The notes: a model not told the origin generated them from the sequence alone. Shown: positions 35,721-46,811, counted from the first letter of the stretch. The stretch is 64,000 bases of DNA from Ruegeria conchae (GCF_000192475.1 NZ_AEYW01000018.1:1-64000), one strand, 5' to 3'. Numbers and translations are program-made.

Positions 35721-36625
35721 GAGGCGTCCTCCACCATCCAGGCGCAAAGCTCGCCGAATGTCATGCCCAGATGCGCGGCTTGTTCGGGCACCAGCGAGGT
35801 TGGCGTCATGCCGGGCTGCGTGTTGGTTTCCAGCAGGAACAGGCCATCCGCACCCATGCTGTCATCCCAGCGATAATCGGTACGGGATACGCCGCGACAA
35901 CCCAGTGCATTATGGGCTTTCAGCGCGTAGTCCATGCAGCGGTCAAAGATATCCTGCGGGATGTCGGCGGGCAGCACGTGCCACGAGCCGCCGGGTTTGT
36001 ACTTGGCGTCATAGTCGTACCAGCCACCATCGGTCATGATTTCGGTTACCGTCAAGGCGCGGTCGCCCATCACCGTCACGGTCAGTTCACGGCCTGCGAC
36101 GTATTTCTCAACCATCACCTGATCGGGCATCGCCGCGTCCAGTTGCGGCGGGCCGTTGGCATTTTCGTGCACGATATAAATGCCGACGCTAGAACCTTCG
36201 TTGTTGGGCTTGGCCACATAGGGTGGTTCCATCACGTGGACTTCGACCACTTCGACCTTGGGCACGATCACGCTGGGCACAACAGGCAGACCCTCGGCCT
36301 GATAAACCTCTTTACTGCGCTGTTTGTCCATCGCCAAAGCCGAGGCCAGCACGCCGGAATGCGTGTAGGGAATGCGCATCCATTCCAGTAGACCCTGCAC
36401 ACAGCCATCCTCGCCCCAGCGGCCATGCAGGGCGTTGAAAACTACATCTGGCTTGATCTCCAGAAGGCGCGCGTAGAGGTCGGGACCCGCGTCCAGTTCG
36501 ACCACTTCAAAGCCTTCTCCCACAAGGGCGGCTGCGCATTCGCGCCCAGAGCTGAGAGACACCTCGCGTTCCGCCGAGGGGCCGCCCATCAATACCGCCA
36601 CTTTGGGGTTTGTCCTGCTCGACAT
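35708..36625 (-). CDS. ddl: D-alanine--D-alanine ligase
   Basis: 305 residues from ATG 36625, close to the 306 of E. coli DdlB; a TTG at 36643 is an alternative start. ATP-grasp features: [17 protein letters not shown] at the N terminus, [35 protein letters not shown] (the omega loop that positions D-Ala) and [11 protein letters not shown]. It makes the D-Ala-D-Ala dipeptide used by MurF. Confidence 0.96.
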   Translation of the reverse strand: MSSRTNPKVAVLMGGPSAEREVSLSSGRECAAALVGEGFEVVELDAGPDLYARLLEIKPDVVFNALHGRWGEDGCVQGLLEWMRIPYTHSGVLASALAMDKQRSKEVYQAEGLPVVPSVIVPKVEVVEVHVMEPPYVAKPNNEGSSVGIYIVHENANGPPQLDAAMPDQVMVEKYVAGRELTVTVMGDRALTVTEIMTDGGWYDYDAKYKPGGSWHVLPADIPQDIFDRCMDYALKAHNALGCRGVSRTDYRWDDSMGADGLFLLETNTQPGMTPTSLVPEQAAHLGMTFGELCAWMVEDASCDR

Positions 36626-36736
36626 ACCCAATGTGCGCCTCAATGTCCCCGGACCTTATGTAGTGGTCCGTATTGCGTTTATGCCTTTGATCCGTCGCCT
36701 GAATTTGCCTGTTTTGGTCTGACGGTTGGGGCTATA

Positions 36737-37660
36737 TTATTTCAGCGGATCACCGACCCGCATGATTTCCCACTCTAGCGTGATGCCGCTTGTTTCGTAA
36801 ACCTTTTTTCTGACCTCTTCGCCCAGTCCCTCGAGGTCAGCGGCAGTCGCGTCACCGGTATTGATCAGGAAATTCGAGTGCTTGGGGCTCATTTGCGCGC
36901 CGCCTTTGGTAGCGCCGCGCATGCCCGCGTTGTCGATCACCTTCCACGCCTTGAGGTCGTGCACATCATCTTCGCGCCCGGTCGAAGAAAACCCAGCCGG
37001 GTTGCGGAAGGTCGAACCAGCGCTTCTGTCCTTGGTTGGCTGCGTTTCGTCGCGCTTCTTAAGCTGCGCTTCCATGCGGGCGTGCAGCTCGGCCGGATCG
37101 CCCGAGAGGGCTTGGAAGGTGGCTGAAACCAGCACCGCACCTTCGGGCAGATCGGACTGACGGTAGCGGAAGTTGAAGTCATCGGAACTGAGTTCGACAA
37201 GTTCGCCCTGCCGTGTGACGATGGTGGCTTTTTGCAGCACATCCGCCGTGTAGCTGCCATAGCAACCCGCGTTCATGCGCACCGCCCCGCCGATAGAGCC
37301 GGGGATCGTGCGCAGAAATGTCAGGTCAACGCCTGCATCTGCAGCCTTCCGCGCCACATGGGCATCCAGCGCCGCCGCGCCTGCAGTGACGGTGTTGCCG
37401 TCGACTGAGATACCGTTGAACCCACGCCCCAAACGGATCACCACAGCACGCAGGCCGCCATCCCGTACAATTAGGTTTGATCCGACACCCATGGGAAAAA
37501 CCGGAACGTCTGCGGGCAGGGCGCGCAAAAAGGCCTGCAGGTCTTCGGTATCGGCAGGCTGAAACAAATAATCAGCAGGCCCACCAACGCGAAGCCAAGT
37601 CAAATCATTGAGCGCACGCGCCTCGGTCAGGCGACCTCGGACCACGGGTAGATCGGTCAT
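36737..37660 (-). CDS. murB: UDP-N-acetylenolpyruvoylglucosamine reductase
   Basis: 307 residues. FAD-binding motifs: [46 protein letters not shown], and [10 protein letters not shown] with the Ser that protonates the substrate. A final Glu occurs near TLEWEI. It completes UDP-MurNAc synthesis. Its ATG overlaps the stop of the upstream small membrane protein gene by 4 nt. Confidence 0.96.
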   Translation of the reverse strand: MTDLPVVRGRLTEARALNDLTWLRVGGPADYLFQPADTEDLQAFLRALPADVPVFPMGVGSNLIVRDGGLRAVVIRLGRGFNGISVDGNTVTAGAAALDAHVARKAADAGVDLTFLRTIPGSIGGAVRMNAGCYGSYTADVLQKATIVTRQGELVELSSDDFNFRYRQSDLPEGAVLVSATFQALSGDPAELHARMEAQLKKRDETQPTKDRSAGSTFRNPAGFSSTGREDDVHDLKAWKVIDNAGMRGATKGGAQMSPKHSNFLINTGDATAADLEGLGEEVRKKVYETSGITLEWEIMRVGDPLK

Positions 37661-37950
37661 GCATTTGTCCTAGCTGACAGGCTGCGTCCTCCAACGCCCC
37701 CCATAATGACGGCAAACAGGAACGGTAGGACACCACCTGTGAGCCAAACAAATGGGCCAAATGCCTGTTCCTCTTCGCCTGTTTCGACACCAGCCAACAT
37801 CACGATCAGCACCAATGCCACAGCCGAAGTCAAACCGATCAACCAAATCAGCGCTTTTATACCGATCCAGCGTCCGGCAACAAAACCAGATACGGCACCG
37901 AAGATGAGAGAGATCAATGGCAGATAAGCAAAGGTGGCAATGTCGACCAT
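37657..37950 (-). CDS. small hypothetical membrane protein in the dcw cluster
   Basis: 97 residues with three hydrophobic segments (about 5-30, 33-52, 68-88). Its stop overlaps the murB start (ATGA), which suggests translational coupling with a cell-wall enzyme. No family is recognised. It begins 23 nt after the preceding DUF2484 gene. Confidence 0.75.
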   Translation of the reverse strand: MVDIATFAYLPLISLIFGAVSGFVAGRWIGIKALIWLIGLTSAVALVLIVMLAGVETGEEEQAFGPFVWLTGGVLPFLFAVIMGGVGGRSLSARTNA

Positions 37951-37972
37951 GGAGGCCTCCTGATAAGGTCGG

Positions 37973-38239
37973 TTACTTGTTGACCGCCTTCATGCCCTGC
38001 AATTTCGACTTTGTCCAACGGGTCAGGTATATCACCGGCCAGCGCAAGATCGACATACCCGCAGCCAGCACCACAAGCCCGATCCAGGGACCGCTTTCAT
38101 AGGTGACATAACCAAGAATCGGAATTCCCACGGCGATCAAGAAATATGCCCGTTTCCAGTGATTATCTTTGCTAGGAAGCATTGCCAATATATTGGCAAC
38201 AACGCCCCAAAGACCGGCAAGCGCGAGCGACCAACTCAT
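37973..38239 (-). CDS. DUF2484-family membrane protein (second copy)
   Basis: 88 residues, three predicted membrane segments, opening with WSLALAGLWGVVANILAMLPS. It overlaps the end of the upstream paralogue by 4 nt. The two share the plan (ANxLAMLP, then WPVIYLxRW or NPIRYYLRKW near the C terminus). DUF2484 proteins are, to my knowledge, small Rhodobacterales proteins of unknown role found between murC and murB. Confidence 0.78.
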   Translation of the reverse strand: MSWSLALAGLWGVVANILAMLPSKDNHWKRAYFLIAVGIPILGYVTYESGPWIGLVVLAAGMSILRWPVIYLTRWTKSKLQGMKAVNK

Positions 38240-38484
38240 TCCGATACCTCTTTACCTGTCCATTTACGCAAGTAGTAGCGGATCGGGTTGCGGTACATCG
38301 AAGCGAAACCGGCAATGGCCATCACACCGATAAACCAGCCATAGTCATATCCCAACCATAGGATTAGGAACGGCGCACTGCCAAATAGCACTACGCCCGG
38401 CGGGAACTGCAAACGCATCGGTAGCATTGCGACGATGGTTGAGGCAAAAACCCAGGCGCAGGCGATGATGAGCGAAAGCGACAC
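38236..38484 (-). CDS. DUF2484-family membrane protein (first copy)
   Basis: 82 residues from GTG 38484, 4 nt after the murC stop; a start at 38505 inside murC adds seven residues and is less like the paralogue. Three hydrophobic segments, with TIVAMLPMRLQFPPG near the first loop and NPIRYYLRKWTG close to the end. It is probably a paralogue of the next gene, and both are part of the murC-to-murB transcript. Confidence 0.75.
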   Translation of the reverse strand: MSLSLIIACAWVFASTIVAMLPMRLQFPPGVVLFGSAPFLILWLGYDYGWFIGVMAIAGFASMYRNPIRYYLRKWTGKEVSE

Positions 38485-38488
38485 GAGC

Positions 38489-39895
38489 CTAACTCGCCTT
38501 CGCAATCAATTGGTCAGGCAACCCATTGGCCCAGGCGCTGATGGTCCCGGCACCGAGGCATACAACCATATCCCCCGGTCGGGCCTGTTCGCGGACGAGC
38601 CGCACGAGGTCACTTTCATCCAGAATGGCCCGCGCATGGCGGTGGCCGTGACGGATCAGCCCTTCGACCAGTGCGTCGCGGTCCGCCCCTTCGATCGGGT
38701 CTTCTCCTGCCGCAAAGACCTCGGCGATGGCGACCACATCGGCATCGTTGAAACAGGTGCAGAAATCATCAAACAGGTCAGACAATCGCGAATACCGGTG
38801 CGGCTGGTGGACGGCGATGACGCGGCCCTCGGTAGCTTGGCGCGCAGCCTTGAGAACGGCTGCGATTTCTACTGGATGGTGACCATAATCGTCGATGATG
38901 GTGACACCGTTGATCTCTCCGACCTTGGTGAAGCGGCGGTTAACGCCACCGAAATTGGCCAGCGCGTCGCGAATTTCCGAAGCTTTCATCCCCAGATGAC
39001 GGGCAACGGCCACTGCGGACAGAGCATTCGATACGTTATGATCACCTGGCATCGGCAGGGTGCAGCCTTCGATCACCTTGTCTTCGTAGCGCAAATGGAT
39101 GTCGAAATGTGCAACGCCACCTTTATAGGTCAAGTTCTCGGCCCGTACATCGGCCTGTGCGTTGAAACCATAGGTGCGCACGCGACGGTCCGAGATGCGT
39201 CCGACCAGAGCTTGCACCTCGGCATGATCCGTGCAGCAAACGGCCAGACCATAAAACGGCAGGTTCGAGACAAATTCGTAAAACCCGTCGCGCAGTTGGT
39301 CGAAATCGCCCCAATGCTCCATATGCTCGGGGTCGATATTGGTGACGATGGCGATGGTTGCAGGCAGGCGATTGAACGAGCCATCGCTCTCATCCGCTTC
39401 AACCACCATCCATTCACCCTGCCCCATGCGCGCGTTGCTGCCATAGGCGTGGATGATGCCGCCATTGATGACGGTGGGATCGAAATCACCCGCAACCATC
39501 AGTTCAGCCATCATCGTGGTCGTGGTCGTTTTTCCGTGGGTTCCGGCGATGGCAATATTCGAGCGCAGCCGCATGAGTTCGGCCAGCATGTCGGCGCGGC
39601 GCACCACCGGTAGGCCTTGCGCGCGCGCCTCATCCAGTTCCGGGTTCCCCGGTTTGATCGCGGTCGAGACCACGACCACCGCGGCGTTCTGCAGATTCTC
39701 GGCACGCTGGCCTTCGAAAATCTCAGCGCCGAGCCCAGCCAGTCGGTCAGTAATCTTCGAGGTCTTCAGATCCGAACCTTGTACCTGGTAGCCAAGGTTC
39801 AAAAGCACCTCGGCGATGCCTGACATCCCGATCCCGCCGATACCCACGAAATGGATCGGTCCAACGTCCTGCGGCAGTTTGGTTGCTGGATTCAT
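38489..39895 (-). CDS. murC: UDP-N-acetylmuramate--L-alanine ligase
   Basis: 468 residues. N-terminal UDP-binding motif [18 protein letters not shown] loop [11 protein letters not shown], metal/ATP residues in EADESDGSF and [10 protein letters not shown], and VHQPHRYSR in the C-terminal domain. It adds the first amino acid, L-Ala, to UDP-MurNAc in the cytosol. Its ATG overlaps the murG stop by 4 nt. Confidence 0.97.
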   Translation of the reverse strand: MNPATKLPQDVGPIHFVGIGGIGMSGIAEVLLNLGYQVQGSDLKTSKITDRLAGLGAEIFEGQRAENLQNAAVVVVSTAIKPGNPELDEARAQGLPVVRRADMLAELMRLRSNIAIAGTHGKTTTTTMMAELMVAGDFDPTVINGGIIHAYGSNARMGQGEWMVVEADESDGSFNRLPATIAIVTNIDPEHMEHWGDFDQLRDGFYEFVSNLPFYGLAVCCTDHAEVQALVGRISDRRVRTYGFNAQADVRAENLTYKGGVAHFDIHLRYEDKVIEGCTLPMPGDHNVSNALSAVAVARHLGMKASEIRDALANFGGVNRRFTKVGEINGVTIIDDYGHHPVEIAAVLKAARQATEGRVIAVHQPHRYSRLSDLFDDFCTCFNDADVVAIAEVFAAGEDPIEGADRDALVEGLIRHGHRHARAILDESDLVRLVREQARPGDMVVCLGAGTISAWANGLPDQLIAKAS

Positions 39896-40986
39896 GAGGT
39901 CTCCTTCTGCGCCAGTTGCTCGACAAGGGCGACCAGACGCTCGGTTGCGTCCGGAGCCCCGACCGATAGCGCGGCATGGGCCATTTGCTGTGCGGCTTCG
40001 GGGTTGGTGAGAACCGTGGTCATCTGCTCTGTCAGCGCGGGAACGTCAAGGGCGTTTTCGGGGATCATGATCGCCCCACCCGCCTGAACCAACCCGCGCG
40101 CATTGGCGGTTTGGTGGTCACCAGCGGCGGTAGCAAGCGGGATCAATATCGACGGACGGCCAATCACCGAAATGTCGGCGATACTGGAGGCACCCGAGCG
40201 GCTGACAACCAGCTGCGCATCAGACATGCGACGCGGCACATCGTCAAAAAATGGCTGCACATCGGCGCGGATGCCGTGATCGGAGTAAAAGGCTTTAACC
40301 CGCTCGCTATCCTCTTCGCGGGCCTGGTGCGAGACGCGGATATGGTCGCGTACGGCTTCGGGCAACGCCGCAATCGCACCGGGGACCACATCGCTGAGAA
40401 TACGCGCGCCTTGCGAGCCGCCCATTACAAGCACCGACATCGGGTAATCTCCGGGCGGAATAAAGGGCGCTCCTTCACGTTCCAGTACCGCGCCGCGCAC
40501 CGGGTTGCCGGTGTGGATACCGTTGGCCCCGGCCGGCAGATCGGTGGGCCAGACACCGCAGGCCACCTGCGCAACCCGAGTTGCAAACACTTTATTCACG
40601 CGACCCAGAACACCGTTCTGTTCATGGATCATTCGCGGGATTTTCAACAGCGTTGCTGCGCCCAGCGCCGGGATCGACGGATAGCCTCCAAATCCCACCA
40701 CAACGTCCGGCTTGTCGCGCATCATCTGCGCCGCCATACCGGTCACACCAGCAGCAATCTTGGGCCCGACCAGCACTTTGGCGGCCAGACCACCGCGGGC
40801 AAAGGTTGCCGAGGATGCCTCGACAATTTCAACACCTTCGGGGAACGCACCGGTATAGCGCGCTCCTCGCGGATCGGTGGACAAGCGCACACGCCAGCCT
40901 TTGGCCAGCATCGCCTCTGCCAGTGCCTGCGCCGGGAACATGTGTCCTCCGGTGCCACCTGCTGCGATCAGAAGATACGGCATCAT
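39892..40986 (-). CDS. murG: UDP-GlcNAc:lipid I GlcNAc transferase
   Basis: 364 residues of the GT-B fold. The N-terminal glycine loop is [12 protein letters not shown], followed by [12 protein letters not shown] and [11 protein letters not shown]. The C-terminal donor site has [21 protein letters not shown] and [10 protein letters not shown]. It converts lipid I to lipid II at the inner leaflet of the membrane. Overlaps of 4 nt with ftsW upstream and murC downstream show tight coupling. Confidence 0.97.
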   Translation of the reverse strand: MMPYLLIAAGGTGGHMFPAQALAEAMLAKGWRVRLSTDPRGARYTGAFPEGVEIVEASSATFARGGLAAKVLVGPKIAAGVTGMAAQMMRDKPDVVVGFGGYPSIPALGAATLLKIPRMIHEQNGVLGRVNKVFATRVAQVACGVWPTDLPAGANGIHTGNPVRGAVLEREGAPFIPPGDYPMSVLVMGGSQGARILSDVVPGAIAALPEAVRDHIRVSHQAREEDSERVKAFYSDHGIRADVQPFFDDVPRRMSDAQLVVSRSGASSIADISVIGRPSILIPLATAAGDHQTANARGLVQAGGAIMIPENALDVPALTEQMTTVLTNPEAAQQMAHAALSVGAPDATERLVALVEQLAQKETS

Positions 40987-42146
40987 CCTCGCCCGCGCAA
41001 AATATCACCGAGTTCGCCTTGCGGGCGGGTTCGGGTGAAGGCCAGCAACATGCCGACCGCGATGCCGCCTGCGATCAGCGACGAGCCACCATAGCTTACG
41101 AAAGGCAACGTCATGCCTTTTGCAGGCAACAGACGTACAGCAACGCCCATGTTGATCATCGCCTGTACACCGAACATGCAGGCCAGCCCGGTACCCGCCA
41201 GGCGAATGAACATGTCGCGTTCGCGCATCAGTCGCAGCAGCGAACGCACGACGATCAACGAATAGAGTGCGATGATGATCAGAACGAGGATCAGACCATA
41301 CTCCTCTGCCGCCACTGCGATGATGAAATCAGTATGCGCGTCAGGCAGCGACCATTTCACCTGCCCCTCGCCCACGCCAACGCCGAACAATCCACCCTCG
41401 CGGATTGCGTTCGTCGCGTAACCAAGCTGCGTGGTCGGGTCGAGTTCCTGATTTAGAAAACCGTCGATACGGCGCGCAAAGTGCTCTGAGTTGGAATAGG
41501 CGAACATTCCACCCAAAACCACGGCCCCCGCCATGCCAACCAACAGCAACATCGGAGCGCCCACCACGAAATACATTACCCCCCAACCAAAGAGGATCAG
41601 GCAGGCCTGTCCAAAATCGGGTTGCATCACCAACATCGCAACAATGGCCATACACAGCGCGAATGACCATAACCGCCCCGGAGGGCCATTGATTTCCTGC
41701 GAAGCAGCCAACAGCCACGCTGCCACGACGACAAATCCGGGCTTGAGAAATTCTGATGGTTGCAGCGAGGCAAAGCCCAGCGAATACCAGCGCACTGCGC
41801 CTTTGCCAAAATCCGTGCCAAAGATCGGCAGAAATGCCAGCGCCACGAACGAGACAAGAAAGCCCAAGATCGCCAGACGCCGCACCAGCGTGGGTGACAT
41901 CATCGAGGTCAGAAGCATCGCAACCAGCGCGAGCCCTCCGAACAGCGCCTGCCGCTCGACATAGTGGAAGGGATCAAATCCGTTGCGCCCCGCGAGCGGC
42001 GGAGAAGAGGCCAGCCCAAGCAGAAGCCCTATGACAAACAGGATCAAAACGCAGGACATCGTCCAGCGGTCAATCGTCCGCCACCACTTCGGTAGAATCG
42101 GTTCGCCGCGCTGGTCCTGGACCGCGCCATACACCATCTCAGTCAT
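40983..42146 (-). CDS. ftsW: SEDS peptidoglycan glycosyltransferase FtsW
   Basis: 387 residues with about ten membrane helices. SEDS motifs visible: RRLAILGF.., [24 protein letters not shown] and the C-terminal [13 protein letters not shown]. It polymerises septal glycan with its partner PBP FtsI, encoded about 9 kb upstream in the same cluster. It is the first gene of the second block of the cluster, with 170 bp of non-coding DNA ahead of it. Confidence 0.96.
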   Translation of the reverse strand: MTEMVYGAVQDQRGEPILPKWWRTIDRWTMSCVLILFVIGLLLGLASSPPLAGRNGFDPFHYVERQALFGGLALVAMLLTSMMSPTLVRRLAILGFLVSFVALAFLPIFGTDFGKGAVRWYSLGFASLQPSEFLKPGFVVVAAWLLAASQEINGPPGRLWSFALCMAIVAMLVMQPDFGQACLILFGWGVMYFVVGAPMLLLVGMAGAVVLGGMFAYSNSEHFARRIDGFLNQELDPTTQLGYATNAIREGGLFGVGVGEGQVKWSLPDAHTDFIIAVAAEEYGLILVLIIIALYSLIVVRSLLRLMRERDMFIRLAGTGLACMFGVQAMINMGVAVRLLPAKGMTLPFVSYGGSSLIAGGIAVGMLLAFTRTRPQGELGDILRGRG

Positions 42147-42316
42147 GAGATACCGCCACTATCTGCCTCGTCAACGTCCCGTTTTCGGGATCTGTTCGGG
42201 AGTCTACAGTGATTTTTGTTTTCAGACCAGAGGAATGACGGATTAGATTTTCAATACACTTTTCCCGACATGATGACATCATTGTCAAAAACAGCGCCGC
42301 ACGCTGGGACCATCTG

Positions 42317-43363
42317 TCAGGACAACAACGGCTTGTCGTTTTTCACGTGGCGATGGATCAGAGATTGCATTTTCCGACCCTGTTGCGGCACGAGGCGCGC
42401 CATCTGAGGCTCGTAGTCTTTGGCAACAATTTCGGGAAACAACTCGGTGATTTCCGCCAGGGCGTCTTTCCCAACGCTTTTTAATGCTTCGGGCCCGGTT
42501 AACAGGCTTTCCGATGGTGCGCCTTCAGCGAAGACCACCTCGTGCCTGTCAAAGAGGAGGTGAACATATGTTACGCTCTGCGCCTCCTCATCCACCGAAA
42601 CCCCAGGCAGCCCCATAAGTTTAATTGCTGGAACCAGGATCTCGTGACTGGAAAACATACGTTCAGCAATGGCTGAGCGCAGCAGCATCCGATGTTGCGG
42701 AGAAACGCGCAATGTGCGTTCTGGCAGACCCTCGCCCAACGCACCCTTGGCGATTCTGACGGGGCGCAACTTGGGTTTTATATTCAGGTCAATACTGTCC
42801 AGAGTGCACCTTCCGATCCAACGGATGGCCTGAGGTCCATTATCGAGTGTCAGAACAAAATCACCTGCTTCGAGGGTTTCAACCGGTCTCGGGCCAGACG
42901 GGGTATCGATCTTAGTCCCCGAAGTGAAACATGGTACAACGGTATCTACATCAATGCTGGGTCCATTATCGACAATCGCCGTGATCGTCAGCGTCGTATT
43001 TAACGGCGGAATAGACCCACCGATAAATGCCATGAAATATCCGTCTTCGCTGTCAACTCCGATCGAGTCACCATCGCCGTTGATATCATAGTCAAACAGG
43101 CCGATCTGGTAGGTGTTGGTCCCATCTGTCACCGTAACCGTAAAATCCCAGAATATGATTTCGCCGTTATAAGTCTGCGTCGGATCGTTTGAGACTTCGT
43201 TGGAATTGCTGTCACCGCTGTAAATCGTACCGTCGGCACCATCTTCGACGGTGATTTGATCATATGCAAAAATCTGGAAAGTTGATCCCACGACGGTTGT
43301 TGAAGCGCCTGCGTCGGACAACGTGGTGTTGCTGCGAAACGCACCATAGATATTCGTTGGCAT
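42317..43363 (-). CDS. Hint (hedgehog/intein) domain protein
   Basis: 348 residues from ATG 43363, with GGAG 9 nt upstream. Residues 1-145 form a beta-rich, acidic N-terminal domain containing FDYDINGDGDSIG, a calcium-loop-like stretch. The Hint domain begins at PCFTSGTKIDTPSGPRPVE, with the Cys that would make the N-S acyl shift, and continues through LEAGDFVLTLDNGPQAIRWIG and VSPQHRMLL. Bacterial proteins of this kind are often secreted and self-processing. The gene sits inside the dcw cluster without a known link to division. Confidence 0.85.
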   Translation of the reverse strand: MPTNIYGAFRSNTTLSDAGASTTVVGSTFQIFAYDQITVEDGADGTIYSGDSNSNEVSNDPTQTYNGEIIFWDFTVTVTDGTNTYQIGLFDYDINGDGDSIGVDSEDGYFMAFIGGSIPPLNTTLTITAIVDNGPSIDVDTVVPCFTSGTKIDTPSGPRPVETLEAGDFVLTLDNGPQAIRWIGRCTLDSIDLNIKPKLRPVRIAKGALGEGLPERTLRVSPQHRMLLRSAIAERMFSSHEILVPAIKLMGLPGVSVDEEAQSVTYVHLLFDRHEVVFAEGAPSESLLTGPEALKSVGKDALAEITELFPEIVAKDYEPQMARLVPQQGRKMQSLIHRHVKNDKPLLS

Positions 43364-43604
43364 CGGGCGTAACTCCACAACATTTCAAAACACACGCACA
43401 TATCCAGTATATGTGCCATTTTTTGCTAGAGCCTGGTCTACGACGGGTCAAGCTGAGCTCACGGGATATTTCACCCCTGTGGCGCGTGCGCACTGCTCCA
43501 ATACTGGACCATGAGGCTTGTAGAACAAGTTCTATCCGTCTCACTTCAACGCGCGTGGTCCGGTGGCCCTTGCCATCTGGCGGATAACAGGCCAATGGCC
43601 ATAC

Positions 43605-44783
43605 ATGAATTACGATACAATCATCCTTGGTGCCGGGGCGGCTGGCATGATGTGCGCGACCCATTGCGGCGGACGCGCGCTGGTGATCGATCACGCAAAA
43701 GCGCCCGGCAAAAAGATCCGTATATCCGGCGGCGGGCGGTGCAATTTCACCAATTTGCATGCGGGGCCAGGAAATTTCCTGTCGCAGAACCCCCATTTTA
43801 GCAAATCGGCTTTGGCGCGGTATACACAATGGGATTTCATCGATCTGGTAGAACGTCACCACATTGACTGGCATGAGAAGACTCTGGGGCAGTTGTTTTG
43901 TGACGGTTCGTCAAAACAGATTATACAAATGTTGCTGGACGAAATGGCGCGTGTCGGGGCCGAGCTGTGGGTACAGACTACCTTCCACTCGCTGCGCAAG
44001 ACCGAGAGCGGGTTCTCGCTGGAGGTCGAGCGAGAAGGCAATCGCATTTCCCTGACATGCCGCAATCTGGTTTTGGCCACGGGCGGCAAGTCGATCCCCA
44101 AGATGGGCGCAACAGGGTTGGCCTACGACATTGCGCGCCAATTCGGGCTAAAGGTGACCGAAACCCGGGCAGCACTGGTGCCATTCACCTTTTCAGATGG
44201 ACGGTTCAAAGACCTATCCGGTGTCTCGCTGCCCGTGCGGCTGTCAAATCAACGCACCAGTTTCGATGAAGCCCTGCTGTTCACCCATCGCGGGCTGAGT
44301 GGCCCTTCTGTACTGCAACTATCTTCGTATTGGCGCGAGGGCGAGGTCATTCGGGTGAATCTGATCCCGGGTCTGGGGCTGTTCGAGCTGTTGCGGGATC
44401 AGCGGCAGGCGGGTGGACGCAAGGCGCTGACCACAGAGCTTGCACGCCATTTACCTTCGCGTCTGGTGGACTACCTCAAGCACCATTTCCAGATGCAAGG
44501 CAATCTGGCGGATCAATCCGATGCTGCGCTGACCGATCTGGTCGCGGCTCTGTCGGACTGGCACCTCACCCCTGCTGGCACTGAAGGTTATCGCACGGCC
44601 GAGGTAACGCTCGGTGGAATCGATACTCAAGGGTTGTCGTCCAAAACGATGGAGGCCAGGGAAGTCCCCGGCCTCTATGTTATTGGTGAAGCGGTGGATG
44701 TCACCGGTTGGCTGGGTGGTTACAACTTCCAATGGGCGTGGTCTTCGGGTCACGCTGCAGGAAGTGCCATCGCAGGCCGTTAA
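43605..44783 (+). CDS. HI0933/BaiN-family NAD(P)/FAD-dependent oxidoreductase
   Basis: 392 residues from ATG 43605; an upstream ATG at 43563 adds 14 residues ahead of the dinucleotide fold. MNYDTIILGAGAAGMMCA is the FAD-binding start, KIRISGGGRCNFTN is the family signature, and GGYNFQWAWSSG closes the FAD site at the C terminus. Substrate unknown. It runs against the surrounding dcw genes and meets the lipoprotein gene tail to tail with a 4-nt overlap. Confidence 0.9.
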   Translation: MNYDTIILGAGAAGMMCATHCGGRALVIDHAKAPGKKIRISGGGRCNFTNLHAGPGNFLSQNPHFSKSALARYTQWDFIDLVERHHIDWHEKTLGQLFCDGSSKQIIQMLLDEMARVGAELWVQTTFHSLRKTESGFSLEVEREGNRISLTCRNLVLATGGKSIPKMGATGLAYDIARQFGLKVTETRAALVPFTFSDGRFKDLSGVSLPVRLSNQRTSFDEALLFTHRGLSGPSVLQLSSYWREGEVIRVNLIPGLGLFELLRDQRQAGGRKALTTELARHLPSRLVDYLKHHFQMQGNLADQSDAALTDLVAALSDWHLTPAGTEGYRTAEVTLGGIDTQGLSSKTMEAREVPGLYVIGEAVDVTGWLGGYNFQWAWSSGHAAGSAIAGR

Positions 44784-45160
44784 CCAACGACGTTATAGCC
44801 TCGTCCGCGCATGCAATTGCGCACCAGCACTTCTTTGTTCTGGTTCTTGTTGATCACGTCCGCGCCTGCCCCAACCAGAGCGCCGGCAACGGCTGCGCGA
44901 CCCAGATTGTCGCTGCTGTCCTGAACGATGCCCGTTACGGCAGCTGCGCCTACCGCGCCGATGGCCGCATTGCCAGCAGTGGACCCATCAACGCTGGCCT
45001 GTGAGGCCGCCAGTTGCTGGCATTGCTGCAGATCGACATTGTAGTTCGGGCCTACAGGACCATCGATCACGGGCTGATAGTTGGCACCGGTATTGGTGCA
45101 TGCCCCCGCCACAAGCAGAGCGGGAACGATCAATAGAAACTTACGGTTTGGCATTTTCAT
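44780..45160 (-). CDS. small glycine-zipper lipoprotein
   Basis: 126 residues. A lipoprotein signal ending VAGAC (Cys about residue 21) is followed by a short linker. Next is an Ala/Gly-rich stretch with zipper spacing (GNAAIGAVGAAAVTG, then AAVAGALVGAGADVI), and a conserved-looking CMRGRGYNVVG end. It resembles 17-kDa surface-antigen or OmpA-like glycine-zipper proteins of the outer membrane. Its role is unknown. Confidence 0.8.
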   Translation of the reverse strand: MKMPNRKFLLIVPALLVAGACTNTGANYQPVIDGPVGPNYNVDLQQCQQLAASQASVDGSTAGNAAIGAVGAAAVTGIVQDSSDNLGRAAVAGALVGAGADVINKNQNKEVLVRNCMRGRGYNVVG

Positions 45161-45266
45161 AACCTCGTGTTGAATTTCCTGAAGGCAAAAACCAATGCAG
45201 ATTGCGCGTCAAGCAGATAGGCGCTCAGCTTCGCCGAACCGGCAAACAATTGCAAACGCCTTGCTT

Positions 45267-46661
45267 TCAGAGGCGTTTTTTCACCTCAGCGGTGAAGTCA
45301 TCACCGCGCTGTTCGAAATTGTCATATTGATCGAAACTGGCCGCTGCAGGGGCCAACAAGACCACCTCGCCCGGCTGCGCGTCTGCCATGGCTTGTTCAA
45401 CAGCGGCAGTCATGGTGGTGCAAACCTGAGCATCCGCAGTTAGCTGCATGGCAAAGCCCGCAGCTTCGCGTCCAATGACATAGGCTTTGATCACGTGACC
45501 TTCGGCCCCGTTCAGCGCCTCAAGCCCACCCTCTTTCTCAAGCCCGCCACAGATCCAGCGAACCTTTTTGAAGGCGCTCAGCGCTTTCAAGGCGCTGTCC
45601 ACATTGGTGGCTTTGGAGTCGTTCACGAAGGTCACCCCATCCGCTTCGGCAATAATTTGACTGCGATGCGGCAGACCAGGAAAACTATGCAGCGCGTGTT
45701 CGATCACGCGGGGGGCAAGGCCCAGAGAACGGCAGGCAGCATAGGCAGCACAAGCGTTCTGGTGGTTATGCGCGCCAGGCAGGCCCTTAATGTCGCGCAG
45801 ATCAATTGATCCCGTCTGACGTCCCTTGCGGTATTCAGACAAGTATCCCTTGCGTGCAAAAACCTGCCAGCCCGGTCCAGTCAGTTTACGCGCAACCGAA
45901 ATGCGGATCACCCGATCATCAGACGGCCCCTCGGCCAACTGACCAGCCAAAAACGCGCCTTCAGCCTCATCGATCCCGATCACGGCGCGATCCGGCCCGC
46001 CTTCGGCAAAGAGGCGGCGTTTGGCTGCGAAATAGCCACCCTTACCTCCATGCCGGTCAAGATGATCAGGTGAGAGATTGGTGAAAACCGCCACATCTGG
46101 CGTCAGGGCGCGGGCCAGTTCAGTTTGATAACTGGACAGCTCTAACACCACCACCGAGCCATCACCGCCCGGATCGATATCCAGAACACCGCGCCCAATA
46201 TTGCCCGCCAACTGCGAGTCGCGTCCGGCCTCGGTCAGGATATGGTGGATCAGGGCTGCAGTCGTTGATTTGCCGTTCGATCCCGTCACTGCGATGACAC
46301 GCGGCGGGGTGTCATAGTTGTGCCATTCAGGCCCGGCGAAGGAGCGAAAGAACAAGCCAATATCATTGTCTACCGGGACGCCAGCATCCGTTGCAGCAGC
46401 CACGACCGGATTGGGCATGGGATAAAGATGCGGAATACCAGGTGAAACAATCAGAGTAGCAATATTTTCGAACGCTCCATGTCGGCGCAGATCAGAGCAG
46501 ACCAGCCCCTCTCCTTCAGCCGCCTCACGCGCGGCCGGGTTGTCATCCCAGCACACCGGTTCGGCACCGCCCGCCTGCAATGCACGAGCCGTGGCCAAAC
46601 CAGACCGCCCTAGCCCCAGAACCGCAACTTTTTTCCCTGAAAACCCTTTGACCGGGATCAT
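45267..46661 (-). CDS. murD: UDP-N-acetylmuramoyl-L-alanine--D-glutamate ligase
   Basis: 464 residues from ATG 46661, preceded by AAGGTGG; an upstream start would add 13 residues. Motifs: [17 protein letters not shown] at the N terminus, ATP loop [22 protein letters not shown], and FVNDSKATN in the C-terminal domain. It adds D-Glu in the cytosolic stem-peptide pathway. It is separated from mraY by 150 bp containing a strong hairpin. Confidence 0.97.
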   Translation of the reverse strand: MIPVKGFSGKKVAVLGLGRSGLATARALQAGGAEPVCWDDNPAAREAAEGEGLVCSDLRRHGAFENIATLIVSPGIPHLYPMPNPVVAAATDAGVPVDNDIGLFFRSFAGPEWHNYDTPPRVIAVTGSNGKSTTAALIHHILTEAGRDSQLAGNIGRGVLDIDPGGDGSVVVLELSSYQTELARALTPDVAVFTNLSPDHLDRHGGKGGYFAAKRRLFAEGGPDRAVIGIDEAEGAFLAGQLAEGPSDDRVIRISVARKLTGPGWQVFARKGYLSEYRKGRQTGSIDLRDIKGLPGAHNHQNACAAYAACRSLGLAPRVIEHALHSFPGLPHRSQIIAEADGVTFVNDSKATNVDSALKALSAFKKVRWICGGLEKEGGLEALNGAEGHVIKAYVIGREAAGFAMQLTADAQVCTTMTAAVEQAMADAQPGEVVLLAPAAASFDQYDNFEQRGDDFTAEVKKRL

Positions 46662-46737
46662 CTGCTGTCCACCTTCATCGCATAGAAATTTGCGCCACAC
46701 TGCACCGAAGGATTTCCCAAAGGCAAGGGGGCGCTCA

Positions 46738-46759
46738 GGCTCGCGCGGCAGCGCGAGCC
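46738..46759. repeat. 9-bp perfect hairpin between mraY and murD
   Basis: GGCTCGCGC / GCGCGAGCC with a GGCA tetraloop. It lies in the 150-bp gap of an otherwise tightly packed unit and has no T-tract. It may be an RNA processing or stability element, or a remnant repetitive extragenic element. Confidence 0.5.
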
Positions 46760-46811
46760 GGGCCCAACGGGTGGCAGGCGGGCCACAGGCCCTCCGAACC
46801 CGGCGGGAGTC

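Noticed and set aside
42147..45266. Mobile element interrupting the dcw cluster
   Set aside because: No transposase, integrase, terminal inverted repeats or target duplications are visible around the three extra genes.
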